Shown: positions 48,301 to 62,397 of the stretch, one piece after another
Numbering within the stretch: the stretch's first letter is position 1
Layout of the letters: every line of letters starts with the position of its first letter
Source: Pithys albifrons albifrons
Taxonomy: Eukaryota > Chordata > Aves > Passeriformes > Thamnophilidae
Assembly: GCF_047495875.1 (NCBI RefSeq)
Contig: NC_092465.1
Location: 7,303,160-7,367,159, forward strand
DNA: 64,000 nt
Direction: 5' to 3'
Notes under the pieces: generated by a model
The model's input: the letters and a program-made list of their open reading frames with translations, nothing else
What the model was told of the DNA's origin: nothing
The model's database searches: none
Program-made: the position numbers and the translations under genes

Positions 48301-51300
48301 TTGAACAAAGAGACTTCCAAAACTGCAGTCAGAAGCAAAGATGACACTTTTACCACCACCTTAAAAGAGACAAAGCAGGGAGTGTGTTTGTTAGGGTGTC
48401 AGTTTTCCACCCTTGGCTCTTTAAACCATGCAAGTTTGGCAGCCTGCCCTATGTGGTGCTGCATACAAATATTGACAGAACAGTGTGGTATTTGTTAAAC
48501 CCCTTCTTGGGAAGCGAGTGATTGAAACTCTGAAGGAAGATCTGAGAGCCTCAGACATTATATTTTTTCTCAGTAGCACTATAATATTTACAGAATGAAA
48601 CAGAAAATAATGAATGGGGTGTAATGAATGACCTTCCCTTTCTGCTTTGCCTTGTAAGTAAGGACAGATTTTTTGTTTAATGCTTTAAATGTTATTATAA
48701 AAGAGGTTTACAGCTAGTAGTGCTGAAAGATGCCATTAACACTTGTGATTTAACCTCATGTTTTGGGAAAAAGCTGGGCTGATAGAGCAGACCTTGTAAA
48801 TAGGTGAAAGACTTTACCCAGGAAGTAGCTGAGTGCAGATGCTGCAGATAATGAGTTCTATAGATGCACAAACCTTTGCAGAGTTTTTAGTGCACATCTA
48901 TATTTGAATGTTGGTACTTTCCAGATGTTTTATAGTCACACTTATATCTGTCTAGAAGTCAGATTTCTAATTTTCCTGTTTTTACTATGCCTTTTTAAAA
49001 TTAAATTTTAACCTGTTCAGTAGATCATTGCACTGATTTTAGAAATGGAAACAGGGATTTTTATAGACAGTTCAGAGCAAGTTTTTTTCTCTGTAATATT
49101 ATATCTGAAAATACTGTCTATTTTGGTGTAAAACAAACAGTTGAAGTTGGGTGAATCAAAAAGTATTCTCTATGTTATCTCAGGTTTTTCTTCATTGTTT
49201 CAGGAAGTAATACATGAAATTGAAACAAATGTTTTCCAGAAGTTGCAACTATTGGTTTCTACTTGTGTTGTATCTTATCACATGAAATTCATGTGAAATA
49301 ACTTGAAACTCCTGATTGCTTCCTTTTCTAGCATATCCTGGTCAGTCAGTCCGTTTTGACTTCACTTTTGTTAACTGTGAGTAAAGACTCCTGCAAAGTT
49401 CCTAGCAAAGGATCATATGGCAGCAGTAGGGGGGTCAGTTACATGTGCCTCGTTAATTGTTAATGTGTAAGTAGCACAGAGCATGTGCCAAAGGCAGGCA
49501 CACAAGAAATAACCTCAATTCAGTTATAAAATCAAGTTTTAAAGACATTTGTCAAGAAACATAAACACAAGTACATATATAATGAAAATAACTGTAATGC
49601 AGTTAATCCTCCAAAATTCATGATAATCAACAATAAAAGTCTTGAAATTGTGGGGCTGGTTTTCTTTTTTAAATACCTTTATTGACTGACAATTATTACA
49701 GAGTGCAGTCTATTGAACAGATTGAAATTACTTTATTTGGGTAAGTCCAACTCATTACCAGCCACTGTTACAAAATTAGGTCAATGTTAACACCAATAAG
49801 TATTGTGGAAAGACACACGTCTGTATGTTTATGAAATACAGAATATGCAAAAGAGAATAAAAATAATCTACAAACATTTTAGCAGCACCTGCTCTATGAC
49901 AGCAATAAATGTTTAATAAAAGCCTCAAGTAGGTGTACAGGATAGTGCAAAGAGCAGTTAGCTGATAGTAAGGAAGATTTTTTTATTTCTGAGATCTACA
50001 AACAGTGCAATATAAGTAATTTTTTATTACAAAATACTGAATAACCCCTTTCTAAAGTTGGTATATGAGGAAGCAGATAACTGAATGTAGACTCACTGAA
50101 AAGCAGGCTGCTAGTTGTCTTTTTTTTATGGAATCTCAGGGCTAATAATGACAGAACTTGTTTCAAACTAAGCCTCTGTCTTAAACAGGCTTGAGTCACT
50201 CAGAATAAATCAAAAGATGAATTTAGGTCCTCCTGCATAATAACATTTTTCATATCACTTACTTTTCCTTTCTGCATATGTGCAATGATGGATGTATCCC
50301 TTAGGTCCAGTGGTTCATCTAAGATACCACTTACCTCAAGGAAAGCCAGAGAGGTGCTTAGAAGGTGTACAAACAAACAGGTGCAGGGGCTGTATTAGCC
50401 CTCTGTATTTCCTTCCTGATTTCCCTGTGCCAGTGCAGGGCTGGGGTTTAGCTGTTTGCAATTAGAGTATCCTTTGCCTGCACTGATAATCAGAGAGTGA
50501 GTGTCTCTCCAGTGGCCTCACTGGCCTGCAGGCTCTGCTGCCTGGGCTCTGGAGCTTGTGCAGCTTAGGCTGAGCTACAGATGAAACTTTCCCAACTGCA
50601 CTTTCCCACTTCTGCACAGGTGTTGAGGAAACCGTTTGGGAACACTTCAAATTTTTTTAGATGTCCCCAAGGTTAAATATCCTTTGGAAAGCTGGCTTTC
50701 TGTATTGTTTCCTTGGATATTAGCCCTTAAATTCTGCCAAAATGTGGGCAGGTTTCTACAGAGCTTTGCTCCAGAATGACTTGCTGAAAAGTTGTACAAC
50801 TTCAGTGTGACTCCACAGGGAAATTGCATAAGTCCAGCTGAAGGGTCGGCATAATTTATAATGGCAAGCAGATGAGAACTTGCCCGGAGTTTTCCCCTGG
50901 GTGGTATTACTCAGTGATTCTGCTACAGTAAGAGCCACTGCTGCTTCATGTCTTTGGCAGGTCAAACTCTGAAATTTTTGGGTATTTGAACATATACCCT
51001 CCTTTATTAAAAGCCTTGCATGGAGTCTGCAATGGTTATACTGCCCACAGGACTGGAGAATGACTGTTCTGCTGGTTTCCTGAACAGCAAAGTGCTCTTT
51101 GGTTTCTACATTAAAACATCTATTAATTTTAGGTAGGATTTACTATTCCTTCCTTCTCTTATGATTTTGCTGGTGCTCTAGAGAATGCTAGAGGACAGAC
51201 CTTGGCTCCATATTTAAGGGAAGTTGTACAGCAGTGGAGGGATAAAAAGTTAATTAATGGATAAAGATCAAAGTTTGACCCAACCTGGAGCCTAGCTAAC

Positions 51301-53766
51301 AGCAAAACTCCTTCTACCTAGCCAGAAGGCAGATTTTTCCTAACTGTGTGGTATTCTCCAACAGCTGTGAGGATGGAGGCCTCTGCCCTTTGTGTTGTGC
51401 TGTATCCAAATCCTTAATAACATCTCACATATGATGTTTAAGTAGAAATGAAGGTATTGGCCTAAGGGAGCTGAACTGCTGTCCTGTGTGAAACTTTGAG
51501 GTTTGGCACTGGTGTCTGTGACAGGAGCTGCATGACCCGTGTTTCCCTACCACTGCTCCGTCTTCCATGGTCATTGGAGCTGGTCCCAAGGTCCACAGTC
51601 CTCCTGACACAGGGACATGGGGCCAGAAAGAAGCTCTATACAGTGGGAGACTGTGGGAGGAGTGTGTTATTTTGGAGTACTTTTGGTGCATCTTTCACAG
51701 TTTTTCCTAAACTTATTATCACTCCAGCATGCTTGGTCTGCCTTCACGTGTGAGGCAATGATGTGCTGGGATTTGAATTTTAGCATTTTGCCTCTCAGTG
51801 GGCAATGGTCTAATGGTCTTTATAGGGCTTTGCCAAACACTGGAACAACTTAGAACAAAATATCTTTAAAAAAGCCAAAAAGCTAGTGGTTGTTTTCCAG
51901 ATTGAAAGGGAAAATTGCTGATGTTGATTGCAAATAGAATTTATCATTGACACCAAAGTTGTGTCTGATAGTTTGCTTACAATCTTGTGACCTGTAAAAT
52001 GAAAGCAAGTTCAGCTACTGCATTGTGTTTTTGTAGAGAGATTGCTGAAAGCAACCACAATAGCACTTGTGTTTCTTCATCTTCTTCAGAGAGTAAGCTT
52101 TGATCCTCATAGAGGTGACTAGTTCTTGCCTCACTCTTCTCTTACTAGTAACTTACTTGAAAAGCACAACTGAAGAACTTTTCATGTCCCTTGCTGGTGG
52201 TATCATAAAGCCACACCATGGATCACTCCTGCCCTTTGGACGTGTTTGCTATTACAAAACAAGACCTGCTGGGGAAGCAGTTCTGGGATTTTTAGGTTTG
52301 TGGTATTTTTAAAAAACAATTGTTTCCATTTTCTTTGGTTAGGCATTGATTTGTTAGCATTTTCTAGGGATCACATGCAGCAAAGTTGGGGGAGAAGTTG
52401 TTGTGAGGACAGACAATTATTACCAAATATAGAAATTGTGTAATAAATGGTGGAGAGTGTATATCATGCTGAATATAATTTTGGTAGGAACGATTTACAG
52501 CAGGAATTAGTAGAAGGTAAGCAGGGCAATCTGAATGTAATGCTGGGGATCTCTTACTGGCAGGGTTCTGTGAGCACTTGTCACTATTCGTGAAGCTTGT
52601 TCCTTGGTAAACTTTTTTATTCTTTGTGCAGCAGTTTTATGTCATATGGATAAACGGAGCAAACAATAGTCATTGACTAGCCAAAGACATATGATCAATA
52701 GTCAGTGACAAAGCATAAACTTAGAGCTACCCTTGAATTACCCAAATTATGGGACTGGCAATACTGGTACAGGTTTTCCTTCAAATCTGGGAGTTTGCAA
52801 GAGCTCTGGCAGCTCTCTCTGCAGAAATTCACAACAGTGAATGTATCTCTTAATCTACAGTCTTTAAAGAGATCATTTCAAGTCTCACACTGTCTGTCTG
52901 AGAGCCTGTGGATAAACTGAGATTAACCTCCTCAAAGCTGCTGATGCAGTCTGTTGGTGGCACAGAAGGCAGCTCCTCAGCCTCTCACCTAAGCAATAAA
53001 ATCATCATGCACACAATGAAGTTGTTGGCTATTCTCTCCTTCCTAGAAAGCAAGTCTTATGAAACCAGTATCTTAGTTATCCAAGGTTGGACAGTTCAGG
53101 GCAGTAGTCCAGAACCTTAGTGTTGTGGTAACTAGAGTTGATAAATGAGGATATCCCACTTAAATGAGATTTTAAGGCCTTGATGATCACTGTGAGTAGC
53201 TGTGGTTCACAAAATTGATCCTGGACCTCAGTGAAATTATTGTTTTGGACAGACACTCTGCCTGCAGAACCAAAGATATTTTCCTGTCCAAAGTCAAGCA
53301 GTTGTCCCCTTCCTGTCTTCTGAGCCACTAAGCAGGAGTTCAGCATAGTTTTTATATGACTTCGGTCATAGCCCACATGAATGTTGTTTTTGTCACATCA
53401 GCCCAGGAGAATTTCACCTAGATAGGCAGCTGGACTCATTACTGTGAGCTCTGTTTCTGTAGGGTTAGACTGTGTCTCTAGACACCAATTTTTATAAATG
53501 TGATTGCTCAAAGGAAGGAATTGCCTTTATTTCTTTCATTTGTTGGAAGAAAAGTAATTTACTTTTATTTTCCAGCCTCTCACCCTCACTGGCTCAGTTT
53601 TGTGACTAGTCCTAAAGAAAAAGTCATTCTTTATTCTTTCCAAGTCACCTTTCCAGGGAAAATAATGGTAGCTGTGTAGTTCCTGCTCTTTTTAGTTCAT
53701 CCCCTCTAAAGCCATAGGGGATGTATGTAGAGACACTACAAAATAATACCTGTGCTTGTAGTATTC
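48301..53766. other. Unique non-coding DNA
   Basis: No exon or named repeat recognised. CACATGAAATTCATGTG around 49279-49295 is a 17-bp palindrome. GGTCTAATGGTC at 51807-51818 faintly recalls a CR1 tail but too little matches. 51430-51600 is slightly GC-richer with ORF shadows on both strands. Confidence 0.5.
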
Positions 53767-56700
53767 TTTTTTTTTTCAGTTTAGAAAGGCTGTGTACAGC
53801 TCAAAAAGAAACTGACCCACTGCAAAAGATTTTGTGGAGGACAAAATGCATTCCTGGAGCCATGTTCACATTCAAAGTAACAATTTTATCTTTGGCAGCA
53901 CTTTCTGACATTGCAAGGTGCAAGGAAAAACTACTGCTATGCTTGCTAGTGCAGGCAAATTTAAAAAAAATATTTCTCCTTGGTTCTCCTGTGGAGAAAC
54001 TCAAAGCCGATTTTTCTTCTCTTGCCAATTGCATTGCTAACATTTTACTTTTAATATTGCAACATATATGTAGCAAGACTTATTTAAGATAAATGCATGA
54101 ATTGTTATGCACTCTTGTAGTATAGGAATAGGTGCTACAAGGAATATTTAAGTTTAAAAATTAATGGTTTACAAAATCCTGCAGGCAATAATTTAGTCCT
54201 GCTTTCTTTTGCAATCTAAATCTGGATAAGTGCTCACCTGGGAGGTTTGGAGCATTTCCTGGGCTGTGCAGGTAACACAGTGATGAGGCAAAGCACAGCC
54301 CACTCCAGCTCTGTGCTGGGGGGACATCTGTGTATGGATGGGATGTGCATTTACAGATGTTCTGTAAACTGAGATTTGTAAAGTGCTTTGTGATTTCCTG
54401 GCCTGATGTGTGTGATACAAACACGATGTATCGCTATTGACAGCAAAAACTGAAATAATATTTTGTTGACTGCCTCTCAACAACAGAGCTTTATGAGAAC
54501 AGAAAGCAAGGCCCCTGTACTGCTGTAGGTCCCCTTAGGAGACTGTGATGGAGTGCCAAAACGGAGTAATTTTGAAACTAAATAACTGTAAGTGGATTCT
54601 TTGTTCATTTAAAGGAGATAGAGTGAAGGGTATGAGGCTTCTCCGGGGAATGTCATGGCTTTGTTGTGCAACACAAAGACTGTGTTTGAATCAAGATGGG
54701 TACATCTAACAAGATCTTTTCTAGCAACATGAGCCATGCACTACAATTTCTTCAGAACCCAAGTTCCCACCCTAAAGTTTGTATTGGCTCTTTCAGATTG
54801 TTTTCTATCTCATCTTCTGAGCTAACCTCTCCTGCACGATGGAGGATCTGTAATGAGATGTTTCTTTCACTGATCACTAGGAGCTCCACACAGGTTGTAC
54901 TGTGAGCAGAGACATTTTCTCTGATGGTAAAGCTGTTGATTTTTCCAAGGCAGCAAGCTGATCTCTGTGCCAGGACATTTAATTGGAGGGATGTTTTACC
55001 CTACAAAGATATTTTCTTCATAATGAAAAAAAAGAAAAAAACAAGACAAGGGGAGGTGGGGAGAAGAGAGTAAAGCAAACATGAGTAAATGCTTATATTT
55101 TTTGTAATTGGAATGGATCCTGAGGTGGGATTATTGCCACTGGTATACTGAACTCACTTGCTGAGCCTCAGTGACACTGTGACAGTTGGTGTCATCCAAG
55201 AACATGCTTTATTGACATACTGGGTTGGCTTTAGAGAGTAATTTATTCTTCAGTATGATTTAAGACATCAGAATTTATGTGCAGCTTCTTCTGGGCTTTG
55301 TCAAGACCAAGAGGATGCAGCTTCATGCAGCAGGTGCTGGACAGCCCAGGAATTCTGGTGGTGGTACTCCAGGTGCTTGGTTAATGTTTACTCCCCAGGG
55401 CGCTTCATTTATCCCTCGCTGCTGCTTCTGCTGCTTCCAGCACCAATATTTTGGCAGTCAGAATCAGCAAAGTTGGAAAGAAGTTCAGGTTTATTTCAGA
55501 GCAAAGATTTGTTTGATGGATCACAGAGCTTCAGTAGTGTGGCCCGAAAATCTGCATGTTACAGAGTGATGAAGGGACAATTCCCTAAAGATTTACCATA
55601 AAATCTCACCACATTCATTGGCTCTTTTCTTTTTTCCCTCTACACTGTGTATTTTGCTGGGGAAAGTACACTTGGGGAAATTCTTGTAAGCTGTTTTCCT
55701 CTGCAGAACCTCTTTAATTACTGCTTAGTTTTTTATACCACATATTAGAACATAGAAGAGGATTGCTTGAACCTTCATGATCCAGCAATAACTACCCTGA
55801 GCACAGTCTGCTAAGACCTCATAGTTTTATTTTGTGCACTGGAGGTGAAGATTTCAAGCCCATAGCAAATACTGTTGCAGACCTCAGTAAAGTCATTTTG
55901 CCTCTTTGCTCAAGGGAAAACAATGAAATAATTATTCAGGAGAAATATTTGGGAGCTCGAAGCACTTTTTCTTTACACCAGAGCTACAATCTGGTAAATA
56001 ATAAACAATGGGAAAGTTTGTCTCAGTACACAATTTAGCAGAATAAAAAAGCTGGAATTCTTTTAACAGAGTGTATTCTCTTCCCCTCAGATATTTTGAA
56101 AACTGATGTCTCTTGTAATTCTTCAGAAAAGAAAAAAAATCTCCACAGTTTGCAGTACATCAATGCAGGCATTTTTTCCCCTGACTAATCTATGAAAAGA
56201 CATTGTATACAAATGTTATTTTCTCTGCCAGAAATGCATTCCTGGAACATAATAAAGGCTTTTCTGTTGTTGTACAGTAATTTGGATAATAGTTTCTCCA
56301 TGAAGTTTCATAACATTTATTTACCAGCATAAATGATTAGACCAAGTGGTTTCAGCAGTCAAAACTGGAATCCTTCTGCAATAACCTTTCTTACTGAAAT
56401 AATTTTGTACATTTTATGCCTAAAATGATTTTAAATGATAAATTTATAAGAATAACATAATATGGATGTGAAATAAATCCATAGAGCTCTCTGTATAAAG
56501 TGCAGAAAATTTTAATGGAAAGGGCATCAGCAGTATAGACTAAAATTTTTCTAGAATTATTGAGAGCCTTGAAGTATTTCAAATACAAAGTTACAAATAT
56601 TTCTTATTTGGAACAATTAGGTTGCAGTAGTTGTGTCCAACAGCACTTTTTTGCTTTATATTTGTAATGCCTCTAGAGTTGTCTTCCCACAGAAAGAGCA

Positions 56701-59251
56701 TTTAAGTTTCTGAAAGCCTTCCCAGCCTCCTGTGAGGCAAAGCCCACACCTTAGTTCACTGGCCAAGAAGCAGCAGCAGGGCACAGTGCCTTACCCTTCA
56801 GCAGGGAGCTTCTAAGAGCAGCAGCTGTGCGGAGTCTTCCTCTTTCTGCAGGGACTTGCACAATGTTTGGCCTTGGACCTTGTGGTTCTCCTGAGCTTGG
56901 CTCCTGTGGTGCTGCCTCAGTGCATCCCAGGCATAGCTGGGGGGCAGTGCTGGCTGGAGGAGCAGGAGGCAAAGGGGGTTTTCCTGCAGCCCTGTGGTCA
57001 AGCTGTTAGTTAAGGTATGATGGAAGTGAATTTGAGGGGACTGTTCCTCTCATATGGTTTGGAAGTGTGGGAAGGAGAGGTGCAACTCAGCTTACTGTGT
57101 GAAATACACTGGGCTGTGTTATGTGAAGCTGAGGGGTCTGATGGTAGCAAGGCTGACACCTCTGGAGTTGGCATCACACAGCCAAACTGGGTGAAGGATT
57201 GTGACCCAGCTTTGTGTGTATCTGCTACCATTGCTTAGTACAAGGATCCTTCAGCCTTGCTAGTCCTCATTTGGAAGACTGGAGTACAACAAGTGATGCT
57301 GTGCACTCTGTCACCTGAGCTGAAATTCTCCTGCCTTTTTGTTTGCTTTGTTTCCTTGGTATTTTGCCTTCACATACAGGTTGTGGTTTCCATTGCTCTC
57401 CTTGCATGCACTAAGTAGTAATCACTGAAGGTCACCAGAACAGTGTAAATGAAGGTATTTAAATTAAAGATGATGCCTCCCTGTTTTGTTTTTTTTTGAG
57501 GATCTGTTCTAACTTTTTGGGTTCTGTTTTTTTCCACTATTTTTCTAGTGGTGCTTATTTCATCTGAAAGATGAATTACTTGCTGATAGATTCAACAGCC
57601 TTCATTTTCATCACAGGGGTACTAAGTATCATCCTTCCTCAATGAAATAAAGTTTGAAGTTTCAGTTGGGTTCAGGAGGCCTGAAGTAAGATGATGGCTT
57701 TAAAAAATAGTATATTTAGACAGTTCTTGGGACTCTGTGGTGTGAGACAAGGGGAAAAAAAAGAAAGAGGAGAAAACACCCACAACTTGCATTGTTTGAA
57801 AGGGCCTCATTAAAAAGTTTAGTGTGGGGGGTCTATGAATATGTTGGGAGAGCCCTCTGCTTTGCCTCAGACCTGGAATTGAGGTAAGAGAGTCAGATTT
57901 ATCCCGGAAAAACTCTGGTTTTTCCAAATATCTAATGCAACCTATAGCTAGAAATATTATGAGTGACTTCACGTATCTCTCACAATGACCCTTTTTCAGC
58001 TGGAAGCATAACTGATTTCAAAGATACTGGAGGATGAATGTATTTTTTCAAATTTATTTTGTTTTGTTTTTTTTTTTTAGTATAGATTTTGTTTGATTCT
58101 CATCTGTAGGCATATTTGCCACAGTTTTTAGTTTTGTGTTAGTTCAATAATATTGTCCCCCAAAGAATTTTCCTTTTTCCTTGAATCAGATCTCAACTTT
58201 CAATAACTTCATGGGGATGTTTCATTTTTATGAGTGGCTTTCAGGCCTCACTGGGCCCTGCAGTGCTGAGATCCCTTTGCACTCCTTTGCATCTTCCCAT
58301 CGCTCTCAGCAGCCACGGGTACTTGAAACAGAATTGCTCCATGGACTCCTGAAAGTAGGTTAGAGTGATGGTTTCACCAGCTCCCCTGGAGGGAGGTTCA
58401 GATGTGCAAATCCCAGCGAACTCTCATCTCAGTGAAATGTCACTGAGACATCAGACAGACAGAGATGACTCCCTTTGCTACCTCTTGGAAACTTTTGGAA
58501 ATTGGAAAAGGATCTGTGGTGTCAGGAGAGGTCAGAGTGGATGTGCAAAGAGTTACTGAACGCGACTCTCGCTCGGTGCTGTTCCTAAAATTTCCACTGG
58601 GACTACATGTTCTTTTTACCCAGGCAATTAGAATATGAAATAAAAAGGAGGTCATCTAAATAGGGCCCCTTTGTAATTTCTTACATAATGCTGTGCATGG
58701 AAAGAATGACTGAGGGCACAGAGGGGTGATGGACAGTTCATAATCCTTCCCAGGCAGCTGGATTGCTTTCAGCTTTGTGGTGCTGTGTTTATTGAAAAAG
58801 TGGTCTTTATATGTATTTAGTATGAAGAAAGTTAAAGTTTTAAGAAAAGGCATATGATAACTGAGAAGATTGTTTTCATTTCTGTTAGATTTCTATCAAA
58901 TCAGTCTAATAATAACGTAAATCATGTGGAAATTTTACATGTTTTAAAATGGTCTTTGGATCTTGTTCTCGATATCCAGGAAAGCCTAGGTCACTTAGGT
59001 CTGTATCCTTGGAAAGACTAGTGCATGCTAATGCCAGCTAAATACTTTACCTTCTGGATGCTAACTGCACTGAATTGCATAAATATACTTCAACTTTTCT
59101 TCACAATGATGAAGACTTAAGCCTTTTTTTCATTTAAAGTTATTTCTAAATAACAAAACGGCAAAATTCTCAGGTTTGGGCTTGCTTAGGACACCTGAAG
59201 ACAAACAACTGAAGAAAAGTCAGCAAATGATCCATTTCCACAGCTAATTAA
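53767..59251. other. Unique non-coding DNA
   Basis: TTTTTTTTTTCAG at 53767-53779 is a textbook-looking acceptor. The sequence after it (open to 54092, 123 codons) shows no domain and no clear coding bias, so it is not called an exon. Purine tracts lie at 55024-55070 and 57747-57775. The A/T tract with T12 is at 58053-58078. CGCGACTCTCGCTCGG at 58561-58576 is an isolated CpG-rich spot. 56750-57240 is GC-richer with ORF shadows on both strands. Confidence 0.5.
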
Positions 59252-59266
59252 TTTTTTTTTTTTTTT
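59252..59266. repeat. T15 tract (A15 on the minus strand)
   Basis: A pure run of 15 T. On the minus strand it is an A15 run starting 14 nt after AATAAA (59286-59281), where cleavage and polyadenylation would be expected. Confidence 0.95.
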
Positions 59267-59280
59267 ACTGAAGGAAGTAT

Positions 59281-59286
59281 TTTATT
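59281..59286 (-). terminator. AATAAA polyadenylation signal
   Basis: Canonical hexamer on the minus strand in the context CTAATAAAATAC. It lies about 340 nt after the stop codon of the candidate exon and about 15 nt before the A15 run. Confidence 0.5.
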
Positions 59287-59625
59287 AGACAGAGTAGTGA
59301 AAACTTTTGATCACTACAAGTTTTTAGATCTTTTGGCTCATATCATGTAAGGATATTCCTCCAACCAGCTACCACAAAGAGTCAGTTGGCGTAGATGTGC
59401 AATGTGGTGTTGATACCCTTTTATCTACACTTGTTCTTTCAACCCTACCCATATTGTGTATGCACACATACATGCAGATATGCCCCTGTGGCTATGCAGA
59501 ATCTAGAGAAATATTGAGGAAACACACTTTTACATATGAATTGTGGAATGCTTCATTCTGCACAAACTGATTTAATATCTCTTTAGTCAGTTATACAGAG
59601 TTACAGTTTTAAATTCCTAGAATTA

Positions 59626-59800
59626 TTAGTCATCTGGGCTTACAAACACACTGTCTGGCAGTGCAAACCTGCTGGTCCAAATACCCTCACTGTGATGCCC
59701 CTCATTTTCCCTTAGCTCCAAAAGAATATTGTCCTCTTGGTACTCACTTAGAGATTTCCTATCTAACAAGTAAATGTCAGGGTCAGTGGGGGCTACAGGC
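59626..59800 (-). CDS. Candidate terminal coding exon or 5'-truncated retrocopy, protein unrecognised
   Basis: On the minus strand TTACTTTTCAG ends at 59801. The exon then runs 58 codons to a TAA at 59628-59626. The residues begin PVAPTDPDIYLLDRKSLSEY, continue with an acidic NILLELRENEG block and end SVFVSPDD. They are hydrophilic and rich in D/E, with no low complexity, and look like a cytoplasmic or C-terminal tail. An in-frame TGA just upstream of the acceptor shows that the reading does not extend into the flank, which supports a true intron boundary (phase 2). The 3' UTR would run to about 59267, ending at AATAAA. The genomic A15 at the cleavage point is unusual for a native gene and typical of retroposition. 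No other exon of such a gene was found to the right within the window. I do not recognise the family. The ORF's ATG at 59814 overlaps the acceptor and is not the start. Confidence 0.45.
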
Positions 59801-62397
59801 CTGAAAAGTAACATTCACAAGGACTCTCGAGATGGTGCAGTGTCTAAGTCTTCTTCTTAGGGTTACAGAGAGCACATTAACACCTGGTGATAGAAAATCA
59901 CTCTATTTCACAGTTTTGTGTGTAATTGTAGTGGGGATTTATTTATTGTTTTTAAAAATAATGCATGGGTGTGACCAGTGAAACAGCATCCTCTCCCAAC
60001 CCTCCTGCAACACAAACCCCAGAAAACCATGTAAAATAATTGTTTATAATCCAAGCCCACCAGCTTTTATGCATTTTGCACCTACCTGTAAAAATAGAAC
60101 TGAAAAATCTAATTAATAGGCTAAATGCTGACTGAATGTAGTGAGCCAAGTAGAGTCAACTGAAGGCTCGTCTGGCTGTTCTCTGAGGGCTTTGGAGTAT
60201 TGAGACCTTTGGAAAAGGCTCTGATCTTTCCCTGCAAGGTGCCTGAACCAAACACTCAGGTGTTTTGGTAATCAGTCCAGTCTTCTGTGTCCTACTAGGA
60301 CAATATATTTTTACATCCAATACCTTTAAAAATAAATTCTGTTGCAGTTGTTAAAGTTATTTTGCAGTTTAATTTCCATAGTCAGAGGCTTTTCATTAGC
60401 ACAGATTCCTGTGACATTAGTTTATTCTGCATGTAGTTCAGTTACATAAGGGAACATCACTGCAGTAAATATCTATTAGGTATACAGATTTTTATAATCA
60501 GTCACTGACAACATCTGTCAAAACAATATGGTACAATCCTTGCTTGTGTTGTCATTGCAGAATGGGACTGTTTGTTTATTCAACAGAAGAAATAAAGCAT
60601 ATTGAGGGGAGGCCAAAAGAGTCACTCTGACTCAGTTACTGAGACTTCCAGCTTCCAGCTACAGGATATTTTGGTTCCAGCATTTCACATCAATAATAAA
60701 CAATCTTTATGAGAACCATCAAATGATAAAAAATGAGATCACAAATTGAGAACCAGGCTATATATTTTTTGATCTGTTATATGCTGTAGTTTACATTAGG
60801 GTTGATCTCAAGATTGGAAAGAGGCAGGTTCTGTATCAACAGCATTTCAAATAAATGTTTTCCAGCTATGTGAGATACTGTCAATAATTCATCACTGTAA
60901 TTCTTCCAAGATGGTTTGTTGATGCAAACTGTCAGAGCACATGGTAATAATATGAGCATTTATGTGATTTACAGATCTACAAAATGGCAGATAACTAGAA
61001 ATTTCTTCCACTGAAAGCATGCATAGGCTCTTGAATGTCAGAAGTAGTGTGTGTGTGACAGCTGCAGCATGTATAAATCATGGTCAACTGTTTAAAGTGT
61101 TCTCTGGATATAAGTACATGCACTTATACTGGCATCTTCATAGTCCATTTCCAATATCTGAGTGACATATTGTGGTTTATGTAATTGTGCAATTTCATGT
61201 GTTTTTATTAACTCTTTGATCCCCTGAGGTGCTCAGTGCTTACAGCAGTGTATTTTGGTGAGTAGAACTGGTAGAGCTACTCACAAATATTCCCTTGCCA
61301 CGCAGCATTCCTGGGCCTGTGGGTTTTTTAATAATTTGGGTCTTTGACAACATACTGGAAATGGTGTTGCACAAGGTGGTTTATAAGATTTTTGCGTGTG
61401 CTCTTGTTCAGTAAGAAGCCAAGAAATGGTGACTCATACGTTGATTTATTTTTGTGTCTTGACAAAATTCAGGTGAGAGGCATCCTTTGATGGCAGCTAC
61501 ATGAGTAGCCAGTAGCAATGGGAAGAGCTTCCTCATGTTCAAGTTGAATTTCCATCTTTGTACCAGCCCTGGTTCCAGAGCTGTTCAGGTCTGTATATGC
61601 ACCAAGGCACTGCTCAAACAGCAAACTGAAGTTGTTCCCAGTTGTCCAAACCTTTCACTCTGTTATGGGTTTAGCTCAGGATTTATCAGACCTTGCACAC
61701 AACCAACCTGTGAATTTGTGATTGGTAACCTGAGATTAGAAAATAAGTGATGACCTCAGGGGTTTTTTTACCTTTTTGTCTCTGTCATAGTGTGTAGGTA
61801 GAGCTGAGCCTAATTCCTCCTGCTAGCACCAATATGGGCACTGAGTGCTGTGGAGGCAGAGGGCCTGCCCATCTCTTGAACTGGAAACCTATGTGTCATA
61901 AGGATACTTAGCAGCCTAAAGTATTTTACAAATGCAGCATTTCTGTGCTGAAGGAAGTTCCATTCTTCCCAGGAGTGTCTGCTGGATGCTATCATTCATA
62001 CATGAGCAGGAATGTGAAAAATGAGAGTAAGGGGCAATCTCTGGCATTCAGTTAAGGGAGGAGAGGTGATGATACACTGGATTGCCCCTTGTTTTCCTCT
62101 TTTGACCCATAAAAGAAGTTGCACAGTATTAGGAAGTGAGTGAAAGCTGTAGATAATGCATAGATTTGTGACAGCTCTCAGGTGTCTGAGGCTTTAAAGC
62201 CAACTGTGCATACGAGTTGCCTACTATAACTGTCTTCAGTGGGCATTGATGGGGTTGCAATGTCATACACTTGGTTCAGTATAGATGATAAAGTTGATTT
62301 TTGTAAGAGGAAAGTTTCATAGCTTTATCTATTTAATTACTAATATTCAAGACTCTGGGGGTTATTTGTGCAAGCGCAGCACACCTCCCTGTGCTGA
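59801..62397. other. Unique non-coding DNA
   Basis: No exon recognised on either strand. If 59626-59800 is a terminal exon, this is its last intron on the minus strand. No named repeat. Confidence 0.5.

Noticed and set aside
51807..51830. CR1-tail-like GGTCTAATGGTC
   Set aside because: Only about 12 bp match, with no following CCCTTCC word or terminal octamer.
53767..54092. Strong-looking acceptor (T10 then CAG) followed by 108 open codons
   Set aside because: The translation shows no domain and mixed hydrophobic/cysteine content; a T tract before CAG is common by chance, and the opposite strand is equally open (53801-54076).
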